Assembly (NCBI GenBank): GCA_900323505.1
Contig: OOIN01000015.1
Span: 1-64,000, forward strand
Source: Ustilago trichophora
Lineage: Eukaryota > Basidiomycota > Ustilaginomycetes > Ustilaginales > Ustilaginaceae
Direction: 5' to 3'
Length of the DNA: 64,000 bases
The position numbers were made by a program, and so were the translations under genes. Positions 29,677 through 39,792 of the stretch are shown piece after piece. Under the pieces are notes generated by a model that was not told the DNA's origin, ran no database searches, and worked only from the letters and a program-made list of their open reading frames with translations. Numbering within the stretch: position 1 is the stretch's first letter; each line of letters opens with the position of its first letter.

Positions 29677-30516
29677 TTAATCGATCGACTCCATAGCCGA
29701 CTCACCGGCAACCTCCTCGGTAGCGACGTCGGCCTTGTCGTCGGTAGCGTCGGCGTCGATGCCAGTGTCGTCGATCGAGAGACCGAGCGAGATGAGCTTG
29801 TAGAGACGGTTGGCGAAGTCGTGAGGCTGCTCCAGGGTGAAACCCGAGGTGAGGAGGGCAGTCTCGTAGAGCAAGACGGTCAAGTCACGAACGGTGGTGT
29901 CGTTCTTGTCCTGGCTCGACTTGGCAGCGAGCTCCTTGACGATGGGGTTGGAAGGGTTGAGCTCGAGCGTCTTCTTGGCAGCCATGTACTGCGACATGCT
30001 GGAATCGCGGAGAGCCTGAGCCTTCATGATACGCTCCATGTTGGCGGACCAACCGAAAGTGTTGGTGACGAGAACACAGGGCGAGCCGACGATACGGTTG
30101 GAAACGACCACCTTTTCGACCTTGTCGCCGAGGATCTCCTTGACAGTCTTGCAGAGGTCCTCGCAGTTCTTGGTGTCCTCCTCGCGCTGCTTCTTCTCGT
30201 CGTCCGACTCTTCGAGTTCGAGGCCCTCCTTGGAGACGCAGACGAGCTTCTTGCCCTCAAACTCCTTGAGCTGGGTGACGGCGTACTCGTCGATGGGGTC
30301 GACCATGAGGAGGACCTCGAGACCCTTCTTCTTCAAGCGCTCCAAGAAGGGCGAGTCGCGGATCGAGCTGAGCGACTCGCCGGTGAGGTAGAAGATGTGG
30401 TTGTTCTTGCCATCCTGGGGCATGCGGGTGATGTAGTCCTTGAGCGAGGTCATCTCGTCGCCGGACTTGGTCGAGTGGAAGCGGAGGAACTCGGCCAACT
30501 TGGCACGGTTGGTGGC

Positions 30517-30548
<32 letters not shown>

Positions 30549-31897
30549 CAAAGGCCTCGTAGAACTTGGCAAAGTTGTCCTTGTCCTCGGCGATCTCGGA
30601 GATCATCTCGAGGGTCTTTTTGACGACGTTCTTGCGGATGACCTTGAGAATCTTGTTCTGCTGGAGGGTCTCACGCGAGATGTTGAGGGGCAGATCCTCC
30701 GAGTCGACGATACCCTTGACAAAGTTGAGGTACTCGGGGATAATGTCTTCGCAGTCGTCCATGATAAAGACGCGACGAACGTAGAGCTTGATGTTGTTGC
30801 GCTTCTTCTTGGTCTCAAAGAGGTCAAAGGGAGCACGCTTGGGGACAAAGAGGAGGGCCTTGAATTCGAGCTGACCCTCGACGGAGAAGTGCTTGACGGC
30901 GAGGTGGTCCTCCCAGTCGTTGGAGAGCGACTTGTAGAAGGCCGAGTACTCGTCGGCGGTGATCTGCTTGGGGTCGCGGGTCCAGAGGGGCTTGGTCTTG
31001 TTGAGCTCCTCCTGCTCGGTCTGGAGCTCCTTGACCTTTTTCTTGGGCTTTTGCTTCTTGGCGTCGTCGTCGTCGTCGTCGACCTCCTCGATCTTGGCCT
31101 TCTTCTCGCCGTCGTCGGCGTCTTGGTCGTCTTGCTCCTCGACTTCCTTTTCGACCTCCTTGGTGACGACGAGCTGGATGGGGTAGGAGATGAATTCGGA
31201 GTGCTTCTTGACGATTTCGCGGATGCGCTTCTCCTCGAGGTATTCCATCTGGTCCTCCTTGAGGAAGAGGCGCATTTCGGTACCACGGCCAATGGAAGGG
31301 TTGAGGGTGTCCTGGGTGATGGTGAAGGTGCCACCGGCGGCCGACTCCCAGATGTACTGCTCGTCGTCGTTGTTCTTGGTGATGATCTGAACCTTTTCGG
31401 CAACGAGGTAAGCCGAGTAGAAACCGACACCGAATTGACCGATCATGGAGATGTCGGCACCGGAGGAGAGGGCCTCCATGAAGGCCTTGGTACCGGACTT
31501 GGCAATGGTACCAATGTTGTTGACCAAGTCGGCCTTGGTCATACCGATACCAGTGTCACGGATGATGAGGCACTTGTTTTGCTTGTCAGGGGTGATTCGG
31601 ATGTAGAGCTCCTTTTCGGACTCGAGGACGGAAGGGTCGGTGAGAGCATTGTAGCGAACCTTGTCGAGAGCATCGGACGAGTTGGAGATGAGTTCACGAA
31701 GGAAGATTTCCTTGTTCGAGTAGAAAGTGTTGATGATGAGATCCAGAAGCTGGCTGATGTCGGCGGCCTGTTTATTTGTTTTGAGAGAAAGGAATCAAAG
31801 GGTCAGTCAGTCAACAGCGCAATAATGGGGAGGGGGGAGAGGTGATGATGACGAGAATGATACTTACGAAGCCGAAAGTTTCAGTGTTGCCGGACAT
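29677..31897 (-). CDS. HSP90: Cytosolic HSP90 chaperone
   Basis: Two exons. Exon 1 (31897-31868) encodes [11 protein letters not shown] 100-nt intron with GTAAGT...ACAG spans 31867-31768. Exon 2 runs 31767-29677, giving 706 residues. The GHKL ATPase domain contains [23 protein letters not shown] and [15 protein letters not shown] charged, acidic linker (E/D/K-rich) is followed by middle-domain [10 protein letters not shown] and [13 protein letters not shown] and a C-terminal dimerisation domain. HSP90 is the ATP-dependent chaperone for kinases and receptors. The terminal pentapeptide reads MESID instead of the usual cytosolic MEEVD that docks TPR co-chaperones. A step-type heat-shock element lies upstream. 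Confidence 0.97.
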
Positions 31898-32780
31898 GGT
31901 GTGAATATGCTATGCAACGGGATGAAGAGGTGGGATGTGCGGTGAGGAGAGGAGAAGGAAGAAAGGAGGAAGGAAAGGATTGGATGAGGGGGAATAAATG
32001 GCTTATGCGCAAAACTGAGCCACTGGCTGAGTAGTGTTGGAAGAAATGCGGTGAGAGTAGAGTAGGTTCCATGTTGTTCTTTTCCAGCGTTTTCCAGGCG
32101 TGGACTTTCAAGATCTAATCTGCGCGCTTCTTGATCAACATGTTACATTTCTAACTAATCCAAGAGAGGCGTAGAATTCGATGGAAGGCTTATGTAAGCA
32201 AGCTTCTTTTTGGTGGAATGGAATGGGATGATTCCAAAAATGTGTCTGAGGATGTAGATGTAACAATGGTAACAAATGACGCGCGCTCAAGTGAAAATGG
32301 CGTTGCACGGTACAAAATGACGGATCCGAGATCGATCACCGAGATGCTCTACTGTACTACTGTACTCTGGCTGTGTCTCCTCCACCCTCACTTGATTGCT
32401 GTCATATCGTCGCCGTCGTTTGTTATCATCCCCTCGTCACCAACCCCCCACCACACATCAACCAACAACAACCGCTTCTTCTTCTTCTTCTTCTTCTTCT
32501 TCTTCTTCTTCCTCTCAATCTTGGGCTTCTCCTCATGTTCCTTTGCTCATCTCCATCTAGTCCACTCGCGCTGCACTACAATCATAAAGCGCTCTCTTAA
32601 ACATCTCCCCGAATCGAGATCATTCTTCAACTCAACCCAACTCAACTCAACTCAACACCTCCACAGGAACATGCAACCTTCCCATCCCGCGATTCCCACC
32701 TCATCAGCTCTCAACTACCGTCTCTCTCTGACATAAATTCTCCCATCCTATCTACCTACCTACCGAACACTCTTCTATAC
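31898..32780. other. Divergent promoter region of HSP90 and CCR4
   Basis: 883 bases holding the HSE cluster for HSP90, a CTACTGTACTACTGTACT motif (32349-32366), a TTC run at about 32479-32511, a CAACT pentanucleotide tandem at about 32627-32656 and a CTAC tandem before the CCR4 start. Pyrimidine-rich leader sequence precedes the CCR4 ATG. Confidence 0.65.
32067..32094 (-). promoter_or_regulatory. Step-type heat-shock element upstream of HSP90
   Basis: TTC pentamer cores occur at 32067-32069, 32077-32079, 32082-32084 and 32092-32094. The first pair and the second pair are each separated by exactly seven bases, the spacing of step-type HSEs recognised by Hsf1. On the HSP90 sense strand these read GAA, about 170-200 bases upstream of its ATG. 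Confidence 0.5.
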
Positions 32781-35213
32781 ATGTATCCCTCCCCGTCCCC
32801 TTCTCCGGCCCCTTCGCCTCCAGCATACCTCTACCTCAACAACCACCACCACCAAAACCCTAATCATGCAGGTGGTCCCATCCCAGGTGCTGGCGGCCAA
32901 GGCTCTGCCCAAAATCACAACAATCCAAACGGCTACAACCCCTCTTTCACTCCAGTAGCCCGATTCCCAATGCCCAACAGCGCATGGCCACAACGATCCC
33001 ACGCTCATCCTCACCACTCGCATCAGCAGAATCCTTCGCTCTCCTCCTTACCCGCCTCCATCGGTCACTCCAGCGCAGCTTCCATCTCCGCCGCTGGCCC
33101 TTCTTCTCCCGGCTACGCAAACCTCGGTGCCCATCACCACCACCATCACCATGCCGCTCACGGTCCCTCGGGCTTGTCTCATATGGCCTCCCCCGGTGGC
33201 ATCCATTCCGGTCATCTCTCCAACTCGGCCGCAAGATCAGAAGCAGCCGCTGCAGCAGCTGCAGCAGCAGCAGCTTCCGGTTCGCCTCATTGGCAGCAGC
33301 AGATCGTCAAAGCTGAAATCTCCCGCCAATCCAACTCGCCTCACCATCATGCACGTGCCGCTGCACTCGCTGCACGTTCCGCCACAAGCTCCGCCATCGC
33401 CATTCAAGATCCCAACAAGGGCATCCTACCACCTCAGGTCGCTGCCAACGGTCTCTTTGTAGCAAAGAAAGAGTCAAGCTCCGCCAACGGAGGAGGAGGC
33501 GACGATGGAAAGGGTAGTGGCGCAGAAGCTGCCTCGGCCAACAACAACAATGGCGGTGCCACTTCAACCACTTCCGCTTCAGCCAATGGCGCAACAAAGG
33601 AAATCCAAACCTGGTCTACCATCGACATGGGCGGTCTCGCTCTCAAAAACATCGCAAACGAAGTCTACCGCTACTCGTTCCTCACCTCGCTCTTCATCAA
33701 CCACAACTCGCTCACCACCATCTCGTCCGACATTGTCAAGCTTCGTCACCTCACCGTCCTCGACGCTTCCGGCAACAAGCTCTCCTCGGTGCCTCCAGAG
33801 CTCGGCATGCTCACCAGTCTGCGCGAGTTGTTCCTCTTTGACAACAACCTCATCACCCTCCCACCCGAGCTCGGTACGCTCCACCAGCTCGAGATGCTCG
33901 GTATCGAGGGCAATCCGCTCCAAGACAATCTCCGCACGCTCTTCCAACGAGAAGGCACCGCCGCCGTCATTGCATATCTTCGCGATTCCTGCCCCGTCCC
34001 ATTGCCACCACCAGAGCGCGAATGGATCATGATCGACCCTGACCTCCCCGACTTGGACGCAGAAAACCAAGCCACCCAACCAGCACCCCAAGAGTCGTTC
34101 CACGTTCTCAGCTACAACATCCTCTGCGATCGATACGCCACCGCACAGATGTACGGATACACTCCATCCTGGGCCTTGACCTGGGACTATCGCAAAGAGT
34201 TTATCCTCCAAGAACTCATGTCCTACAGCGCCGACATTTGCTGTCTTCAGGAAGTCGACATGGAGCAGTACGAGGACTACTTCCTTCACCATCTCTCGCA
34301 GCAAGACTACGAAGGCATCTTTTACCCAAAGTCGCGAGCACGCACCATGCGCGACGACGAGAAGCGACGCGTCGATGGATGTGCCATCTTTTACAAGTCG
34401 AACAAGTACCAGCTCATCGAGAAGCAGCTCGTCGAGTTCAACCAGATTGCTCTCCAGCGTCCCGATTTCAAAAAGTCCGAGGACATGTACAACCGTGTCA
34501 TGACCAAGGACAACATTGCCGTCATTGCGCTCCTCGAGAACAAGCTCTCTGGTTCGCGACTCGTCGTCGCCAACGTCCACACGCACTGGGATCCTCAGTT
34601 CCGTGATGTCAAGCTGGTTCAGGTCGCCATTGTCATGGATGAAGTCGAAAAGGCAGGCAACCGATTCGCCAAGCTCCCCGCAAAGCCTAGCGTAGCAGAA
34701 GGATATCCTCCCCCGCCCAAGTACACCCACGCCAATCAGATCCCCACCATTGTCTGTGGTGATTTCAACAGTGTGCCCGAGACCGGCGTCTACGATTTCC
34801 TCTCCAACGGCTCCGTCCCCGGTGATCACGAGGACTTTATGGACCACGTCTATGGCAACTACACCGCTCAGGGTCTTCAGCACAGCTACAAGCTCGAATC
34901 ATCCTACGCACCCATCGGTGAGCTTCCTTTCACCAACTATACTCCCGGTTACGAAGGTGGGATCGACTACATCTTCTACACCAAGAATACGCTCAACGTC
35001 ACCGGAGTGCTCGGCGAGGTCGACAAGCAGTACCTCTCCAAGGTCGTCGGCTTCCCCAATGCTCACTTCCCAAGTGACCACATTTGCATCATGAGCGAGT
35101 TCAAGGTCAAACGATCCGATCACGGTCAATCCCACTCGACGGGTAGAGAGGTTCATCATCCTACCTCTTCTTCGTCTAACAAGCCATCATCGGGTGCTGG
35201 TGGAAGGAGGTGA
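32781..35213 (+). CDS. CCR4: CCR4, catalytic deadenylase of the CCR4-NOT complex
   Basis: 810 residues, one exon. The first 270 residues are Pro/His/Ala/Ser-rich with a poly-alanine run at about 155-165. Leucine-rich repeats follow (about 290-390: SFLTSLFINHNSLTTISSDI, LDASGNKLSSVPPEL, LFLFDNNLITLPPEL). The exonuclease-endonuclease-phosphatase domain spans about 438-778: SYNILCD, LQEVD with catalytic E491, VHTHWDP at about 599-605, CGDFNSV with D661 and N663, and FPSDHI with D766 and H767. All metal-binding and catalytic positions of the poly(A)-specific nuclease are present. It shortens mRNA poly(A) tails in the cytoplasm; the LRR contacts the NOT/CAF1 part of the complex. Confidence 0.96.
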   Translation: MYPSPSPSPAPSPPAYLYLNNHHHQNPNHAGGPIPGAGGQGSAQNHNNPNGYNPSFTPVARFPMPNSAWPQRSHAHPHHSHQQNPSLSSLPASIGHSSAASISAAGPSSPGYANLGAHHHHHHHAAHGPSGLSHMASPGGIHSGHLSNSAARSEAAAAAAAAAAASGSPHWQQQIVKAEISRQSNSPHHHARAAALAARSATSSAIAIQDPNKGILPPQVAANGLFVAKKESSSANGGGGDDGKGSGAEAASANNNNGGATSTTSASANGATKEIQTWSTIDMGGLALKNIANEVYRYSFLTSLFINHNSLTTISSDIVKLRHLTVLDASGNKLSSVPPELGMLTSLRELFLFDNNLITLPPELGTLHQLEMLGIEGNPLQDNLRTLFQREGTAAVIAYLRDSCPVPLPPPEREWIMIDPDLPDLDAENQATQPAPQESFHVLSYNILCDRYATAQMYGYTPSWALTWDYRKEFILQELMSYSADICCLQEVDMEQYEDYFLHHLSQQDYEGIFYPKSRARTMRDDEKRRVDGCAIFYKSNKYQLIEKQLVEFNQIALQRPDFKKSEDMYNRVMTKDNIAVIALLENKLSGSRLVVANVHTHWDPQFRDVKLVQVAIVMDEVEKAGNRFAKLPAKPSVAEGYPPPPKYTHANQIPTIVCGDFNSVPETGVYDFLSNGSVPGDHEDFMDHVYGNYTAQGLQHSYKLESSYAPIGELPFTNYTPGYEGGIDYIFYTKNTLNVTGVLGEVDKQYLSKVVGFPNAHFPSDHICIMSEFKVKRSDHGQSHSTGREVHHPTSSSSNKPSSGAGGRR

Positions 35214-35610
35214 TCCACCTTCCTTGCCTTGCCTTGCCTTGCCAAGTTTTTCTTTGTTTCTTTTCTTTTCTTATCTCCTTCTCCCCTCCAACCCCTCACA
35301 TCGCATCTATAACCATGTATTGCAACATTATCACGAACCCTCACCCCCCCCATTGTAACCCCTCCCACCTCTTTTTCACCCTTTATCCCTTTACATCCTT
35401 TTTTTCTTTACAGTCCTACATCTTCCTTCCTTCCTTCCTTCCTTCCTTCCTTCTTTTCTTCACTCACGCTTTAGCCTCGTACCTCTTGTCTCTGTGCTCT
35501 CATATCTGTGTATCTGCTCTTACTTGCGATTGGAATCTTCTGAAACATCAGTTTGTTCTCTTTTCACAAAGTGCGTTGTTCCTTCTGTCTGTGTTTGCAG
35601 GGATTTGAAT
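35214..35610. other. Spacer between convergent CCR4 and SSN3, with CTTC tandem
   Basis: Pyrimidine-rich on the plus strand, with a CTTC tetranucleotide run at about 35421-35452. It would hold both 3' untranslated regions. Confidence 0.65.
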
Positions 35611-37785
35611 TCAAATACGCTGACGTTTGCGTTGCTGGTTGCGCGTTGCAGTAGCGACCAAGTTGTTGCCCCTTGCTGATGGGTTTGCTGTTACTGTTGA
35701 TGTTGCGTTTGTTGCTGTTGCTGGGGTATCCAGGGCACTATCTGCTGCTGTACCTGTTGAACCGACGCTGTGGGCACTTCTGACACTGGCCGGATTTGAT
35801 AGGGTGCCTCCTGTGGTTCCAGCGATTGTGATGACCGGATTCGGTTGCAAAGGTTGATGCGTAGGAGGAGCAGTGCTAGGTGCAGAACTTTGAAATCCTC
35901 CAAAAGGGCCTCCCGTGCCACTACCGATCGTAATAGGTGGGGGTGCTGCTGGTCCACCTACATTCATCACTACCGTCGTCGAGGTATTTCCTCCACCACC
36001 ACCTGCTCGGACAGAACTCGCGCTCGCATTACTAGTCGCTGCTCCTCCACCCTCGTGCATGGCAGGTTGTTGCATCTGTTGATGTCTCAACTGTTCCTGA
36101 TGATGCAGAAGTTGAGCTAGACGATGCGGATGGCTCGAATTGAGATTGTACTGATGCAAAGTTTGCATGTGATGATGTTCGATCGGTGGAAGGTAGTTGC
36201 TCTTCATTTTGGGATCCATATCGTCCTGAATCACACGTCGGTCCGGATAGGTTGCCGTGGGTTTCGAGAGGCTGGTGAATGCGTTGGCTGTCGGTTTGGG
36301 ATCTTGCGTGGTAAACCATCCATGTTGCAAGGCTTGATTCGCCGTCAATCGCTGTTCGGGATCGTACTGCAGCAGCAGATCGAAGAGGTCAAATCCATCT
36401 TCACCCTTGTTCCTCGTAGCATACCAACGCGATAGAGTCTTGGGATAATTGTCAAGCCGCAGATGCGGCCACCATCCCTTGTAATCCGGCATAGACTCGA
36501 TCGCAGGCCATCGATCCTTGTTGGGAGTTCCGAGAACCTCGACGATCCTCTTCAACTGATCGGTTTGAAAAGGTGCAGCTTTGGTCTTTGGATCCATCTT
36601 TGCCTCTTCTCCTTTAAACATGGGTCGAAGGGCCAGCAATTCACCCCAGATACATCCTACACTCCACATATCGATCGCAGTCGTGTAATGCCTTGCACCC
36701 AACAAGAGCTCCGGTGCACGATACCAAATCGTCACCACCACTTTATCTCCATTGTACAGACTCTGCAAAGGGGAAGAGTACAACCTTGCCAGACCGAGAT
36801 CTCCAATTTTGACTACGCCCGAGCTAGTGACCAAGATGTTGGCCGGTTTCAAGTCTCGATGCAGGATCCAGTTGGCGTGGAGATAGGCTACTCCGTTGAT
36901 GAGCTGCCAGAGGAGACTCTTGAGAACCGCCAGGGGGATGGGCGCACGGAGGGCGGTCGAGTGCCAGTGGATGATTTGGAGCAGGTCGTGCTCGGCATAT
37001 TCAAAAACCATGTAGATGGCTTTGTCTTCGAGCATGACTTGGTGAAGAGTGACAATGTTGACGTGCGAGAGTTCGCGGTTGAGCGAGATCTCGCGCATGG
37101 CGGATTGAGAGATGCCAGTGTAGATGGTGGCGTCGGTCTCCTTGGTGTCGGGTTTGAACTTTTTGATCGCATAGATCTGGTTGTCGGGGATGTTTGCCAA
37201 CAGGTGGGCATGGTTGGTGTCGGTCCGACCAGATGTGTTGGCTATAGATGCTCCGCTGGAAGCATTCAAGCTAGGAGAAGCAGTCGCCAGCCCGTTCGGT
37301 GTGGCATGCCCACCACCTCCATCCATCGCCGACTTTGGCGTGGCATGCAACGAGCTGGCAGCACTAGGCGAATCCAGAAGCTGATGCTGTTGGAGCAATC
37401 CACCTTTCTTCTTGGCCGTTGTTCCCGTCGCCGTTGCCTGCGCAACACCACCATTCGCACTGCCTGCTCCATCCGTCCCACCACCACCACCATAAGCAAC
37501 ATTTGGCGTTCTCAACCTTGCCTTGTAAACGCGACCGTACGTACCCGAGCTCAAAAAGCCCAGAATGGTATACGTCGCCAACACGGGCTTTCGCACGCGA
37601 TCGCGATACTCTCGATACGCCTTCATCGCCGCCGCGGGCGACGAGTCTTGTGGAACATGGCGCGCGGCCAGATCATGCGGGTCTTGAAATTGGCACCAGA
37701 ACGCACCTGCAAACGGATCGTCGGTGTCCGAGTACAGGTAGCCTTGGGGACGAACTGGCTCCGTAGATGACGGTTGGGCGCTCAT
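35611..37785 (-). CDS. SSN3: Cyclin-dependent kinase 8, Mediator kinase
   Basis: 724 residues from MSAQPSSTEPV (37785). The upstream open frame contains TTTTTCAG just before this ATG and is probably a 5'-leader intron end. Kinase landmarks: glycine loop FLSSGTYGRVYKA (about 77-89), AIKKF lysine at about 208, SQSAMRE helix C at about 226-232 (SMSACRE in animal CDK8), HRDLKPAN (309-316), DLG (329-331) in place of DFG, and WYRAPELLLG. The extended sequence KMDPKTKAAPFQTDQLKRI is typical of CDK8. An insertion of about 110 residues (about 92-202) separates beta strands 2 and 3. The C-terminal 250 residues are His/Gln/Pro-rich. It phosphorylates RNA polymerase II and transcription factors with cyclin C. 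Confidence 0.94.
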   Translation of the reverse strand: MSAQPSSTEPVRPQGYLYSDTDDPFAGAFWCQFQDPHDLAARHVPQDSSPAAAMKAYREYRDRVRKPVLATYTILGFLSSGTYGRVYKARLRTPNVAYGGGGGTDGAGSANGGVAQATATGTTAKKKGGLLQQHQLLDSPSAASSLHATPKSAMDGGGGHATPNGLATASPSLNASSGASIANTSGRTDTNHAHLLANIPDNQIYAIKKFKPDTKETDATIYTGISQSAMREISLNRELSHVNIVTLHQVMLEDKAIYMVFEYAEHDLLQIIHWHSTALRAPIPLAVLKSLLWQLINGVAYLHANWILHRDLKPANILVTSSGVVKIGDLGLARLYSSPLQSLYNGDKVVVTIWYRAPELLLGARHYTTAIDMWSVGCIWGELLALRPMFKGEEAKMDPKTKAAPFQTDQLKRIVEVLGTPNKDRWPAIESMPDYKGWWPHLRLDNYPKTLSRWYATRNKGEDGFDLFDLLLQYDPEQRLTANQALQHGWFTTQDPKPTANAFTSLSKPTATYPDRRVIQDDMDPKMKSNYLPPIEHHHMQTLHQYNLNSSHPHRLAQLLHHQEQLRHQQMQQPAMHEGGGAATSNASASSVRAGGGGGNTSTTVVMNVGGPAAPPPITIGSGTGGPFGGFQSSAPSTAPPTHQPLQPNPVITIAGTTGGTLSNPASVRSAHSVGSTGTAADSALDTPATATNATSTVTANPSARGNNLVATATRNQQRKRQRI

Positions 37786-38131
37786 CGTGATTCGTACCCT
37801 GAAAAAGAGTGTCCTAGTGGTTCCGGGATGTGGGGAGCTGCCCAAGTCGGCGCTGCATCGGCACTTCAATGAGTCATGTCGTTGTTGACCTTGGTGACGG
37901 CAGAGATGGTTTGCATGTGTGAAGCTCAAGCAGGGTCCAAGAATGAAATGGTCAAGCTCAAGCACAAGCACAAGTCGGATCTCGGGTCGCAGTTGTCCAA
38001 CGATGAACAAGGAACAAGAAATTCGCGCACGGGGATTCCTTTTCAGACGCTGAAACGAAACAACCACATGCTTCCTTTCTTCCACCTTTTCAGCATCCCC
38101 ATCACCATCACTCTTTTGCGTTTTGTTCAGG
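37786..38131. other. Divergent upstream region of SSN3 and the SDR-like gene
   Basis: 346 bases. AAGCTCAAGCACAAGCACAAG near 37957-37977 is the only repeat-like sequence. A GTTCAG directly before the SDR-like ATG and a TTTTTCAG before the SSN3 ATG suggest that both genes have 5'-leader introns. Confidence 0.5.
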
Positions 38132-39718
38132 ATGCCAGTTCACTTTCTAGCATCCGCAGTATCCTCTACCATCCCTACCGAATACTGGGCCTCGCTCGCT
38201 GCCTCTTTGATCGCCGTATCTTTCCTCAAGACATGGTCTAAGGGTGCTAAACTTCTCGATCCTCCTCCTTCCACCTCTCGATCTAAAGACACCTCCACCA
38301 TCCCACCACCTCCACCTTTGTCATCAGATGCACTGTTCACCGACCTTCACGGACGTATAGTCCTCGTTGCCTCTGGCGCATTCACCCCGCTCGGTGTGGT
38401 GACCATCTCGTCGCTCGCCCATCGAGGCGCTCAGATCATCGCACTCACACCTGACATTTCCGACCCGGAGGTGATCCAGATCATCCACCTGATCCGCGAT
38501 AGCACGCAGAGCGAGCTGGTGTACGCCGAACAGTGCGATCTGGCCGACTTGGCAAGCGTCTCCGCCTTCGCAGCGCTGTGGAACGCTGGGGATAAGAAGC
38601 AGGCTGAAGGGGTGAGACGGTTGGATTCGCTGCTGTTCTTACCTCCATCCAGGCAAGAATTGGATCGAGTACCACCCAGTCCACATAACATGAAAAGGCA
38701 CCATGGGACGAGAGAAGCCATCTATCAACTGCACGTTTTGTCCAGATTTCATCTCGTCAATTCGTTACTCAGCAGTCTGTTGGTCTTACCTAGAGATCGA
38801 GAGATTCGAATCGTCTCTGTAATGTCACCGTACTACAGCGCTGGATTGACGCTTTTCGACGTATTCAACCCCTCCAGCACCACTTACACCAACACGAAAA
38901 CCGTTCAGTCGCTGTCACAACAGAGCTACACAGCTCTCGTAGGAGCAGCATCGCTTCGATGGCATGTTTTGACTTGCGAGTTGCAACGGCGGTTGAACCT
39001 CTTGGCGGAAGCGGATCCTCGTCCTCGAACCAAGCTCGCAGGGATCGAGGTGGATGCTTCGACATCTGCATCTGCGAACGGTACATCGACTAAGAGGGAG
39101 AAGAAGCATCAAGCGTCGCAGGCCATGCGACAGCATAGCAATATTTCGATTATCAACGTTTGTCCTGGATTCGAGAGAAACGCCGATATCATCGATACGT
39201 TTTTCCCTCGACCTCGACTCCACTCGCATTCCTTCACTTTCCCAGAGACCCCAAGTGAAGATGGGACAGATCCGAACCACACTCTGCAATCCATTTCGAT
39301 GTTGCAAACTCGACCTGAAGGCCATCATACCTTATCGACCGAAGCAAGTTTTTTTGGGCTATATAACGTTCTCATAGTACTACGGATTTTTATTCTTCTG
39401 ATTCTATGGCCTATAATTTGGCTCTTCACCAAATCTCCCGCCACGGCGGCAAACAGCATAGTCTGGGCTTTAACGCGAAACCTCGAACCTCTATCCTCCC
39501 GCTATAACCGCATCCTAACTTCAACCACCGAGATCCGACAATGGTCAGATCCTCTCACCCCCGGAGAAATGTACAGAGAAGGTAGAATCGTTCGTCCTCA
39601 ACTTCCGAATCGATTCACGCGGGCTGATGCTTGGATAGACCAGTGGAAGTGGGAAGAACTTGAAATCGAAAAGAGGATCAAGGCGTTGGGTGGTTCGATT
39701 AAAAGACCCAACATTTGA
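38132..39718 (+). CDS. SDR-like Rossmann membrane protein with degenerate motifs
   Basis: 528 residues from MPVHFLASAVSS. An N-terminal hydrophobic anchor (about 15-32) and a second strongly hydrophobic segment near residue 415 (LIVLRIFILLILWPIIWLF) frame the protein. Between them is a Rossmann-like region: IVLVASGAFTPLGVVTISSLAHRGAQIIAL stands where SDRs have TGxxxGIG, CDLADLASVSAF fits the D-V-S step, and NVCPGF resembles the PG motif after the active site. No clear YxxxK was found at the expected place, so catalysis is doubtful. Likely a fungal SDR-derived membrane protein; role unknown. It ends KALGGSIKRPNI. Confidence 0.6.
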   Translation: MPVHFLASAVSSTIPTEYWASLAASLIAVSFLKTWSKGAKLLDPPPSTSRSKDTSTIPPPPPLSSDALFTDLHGRIVLVASGAFTPLGVVTISSLAHRGAQIIALTPDISDPEVIQIIHLIRDSTQSELVYAEQCDLADLASVSAFAALWNAGDKKQAEGVRRLDSLLFLPPSRQELDRVPPSPHNMKRHHGTREAIYQLHVLSRFHLVNSLLSSLLVLPRDREIRIVSVMSPYYSAGLTLFDVFNPSSTTYTNTKTVQSLSQQSYTALVGAASLRWHVLTCELQRRLNLLAEADPRPRTKLAGIEVDASTSASANGTSTKREKKHQASQAMRQHSNISIINVCPGFERNADIIDTFFPRPRLHSHSFTFPETPSEDGTDPNHTLQSISMLQTRPEGHHTLSTEASFFGLYNVLIVLRIFILLILWPIIWLFTKSPATAANSIVWALTRNLEPLSSRYNRILTSTTEIRQWSDPLTPGEMYREGRIVRPQLPNRFTRADAWIDQWKWEELEIEKRIKALGGSIKRPNI

Positions 39719-39792
39719 CTATCAATACACTGCTAGAATCTTGTACAACTAGAAAGAAAAACCCACCCCACCCAAACCATCATCTGTTGTTG

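Noticed and set aside
29821..31845. A 674-codon open frame on the plus strand, Leu/Val/Asp-rich
   Set aside because: It is antisense to HSP90. Strong codon bias of the highly expressed chaperone leaves few stops on the opposite strand. The composition is repetitive and no domain is visible.
33579..34883. A 434-codon minus-strand frame
   Set aside because: Antisense to CCR4, which has all catalytic motifs; explained by codon bias.
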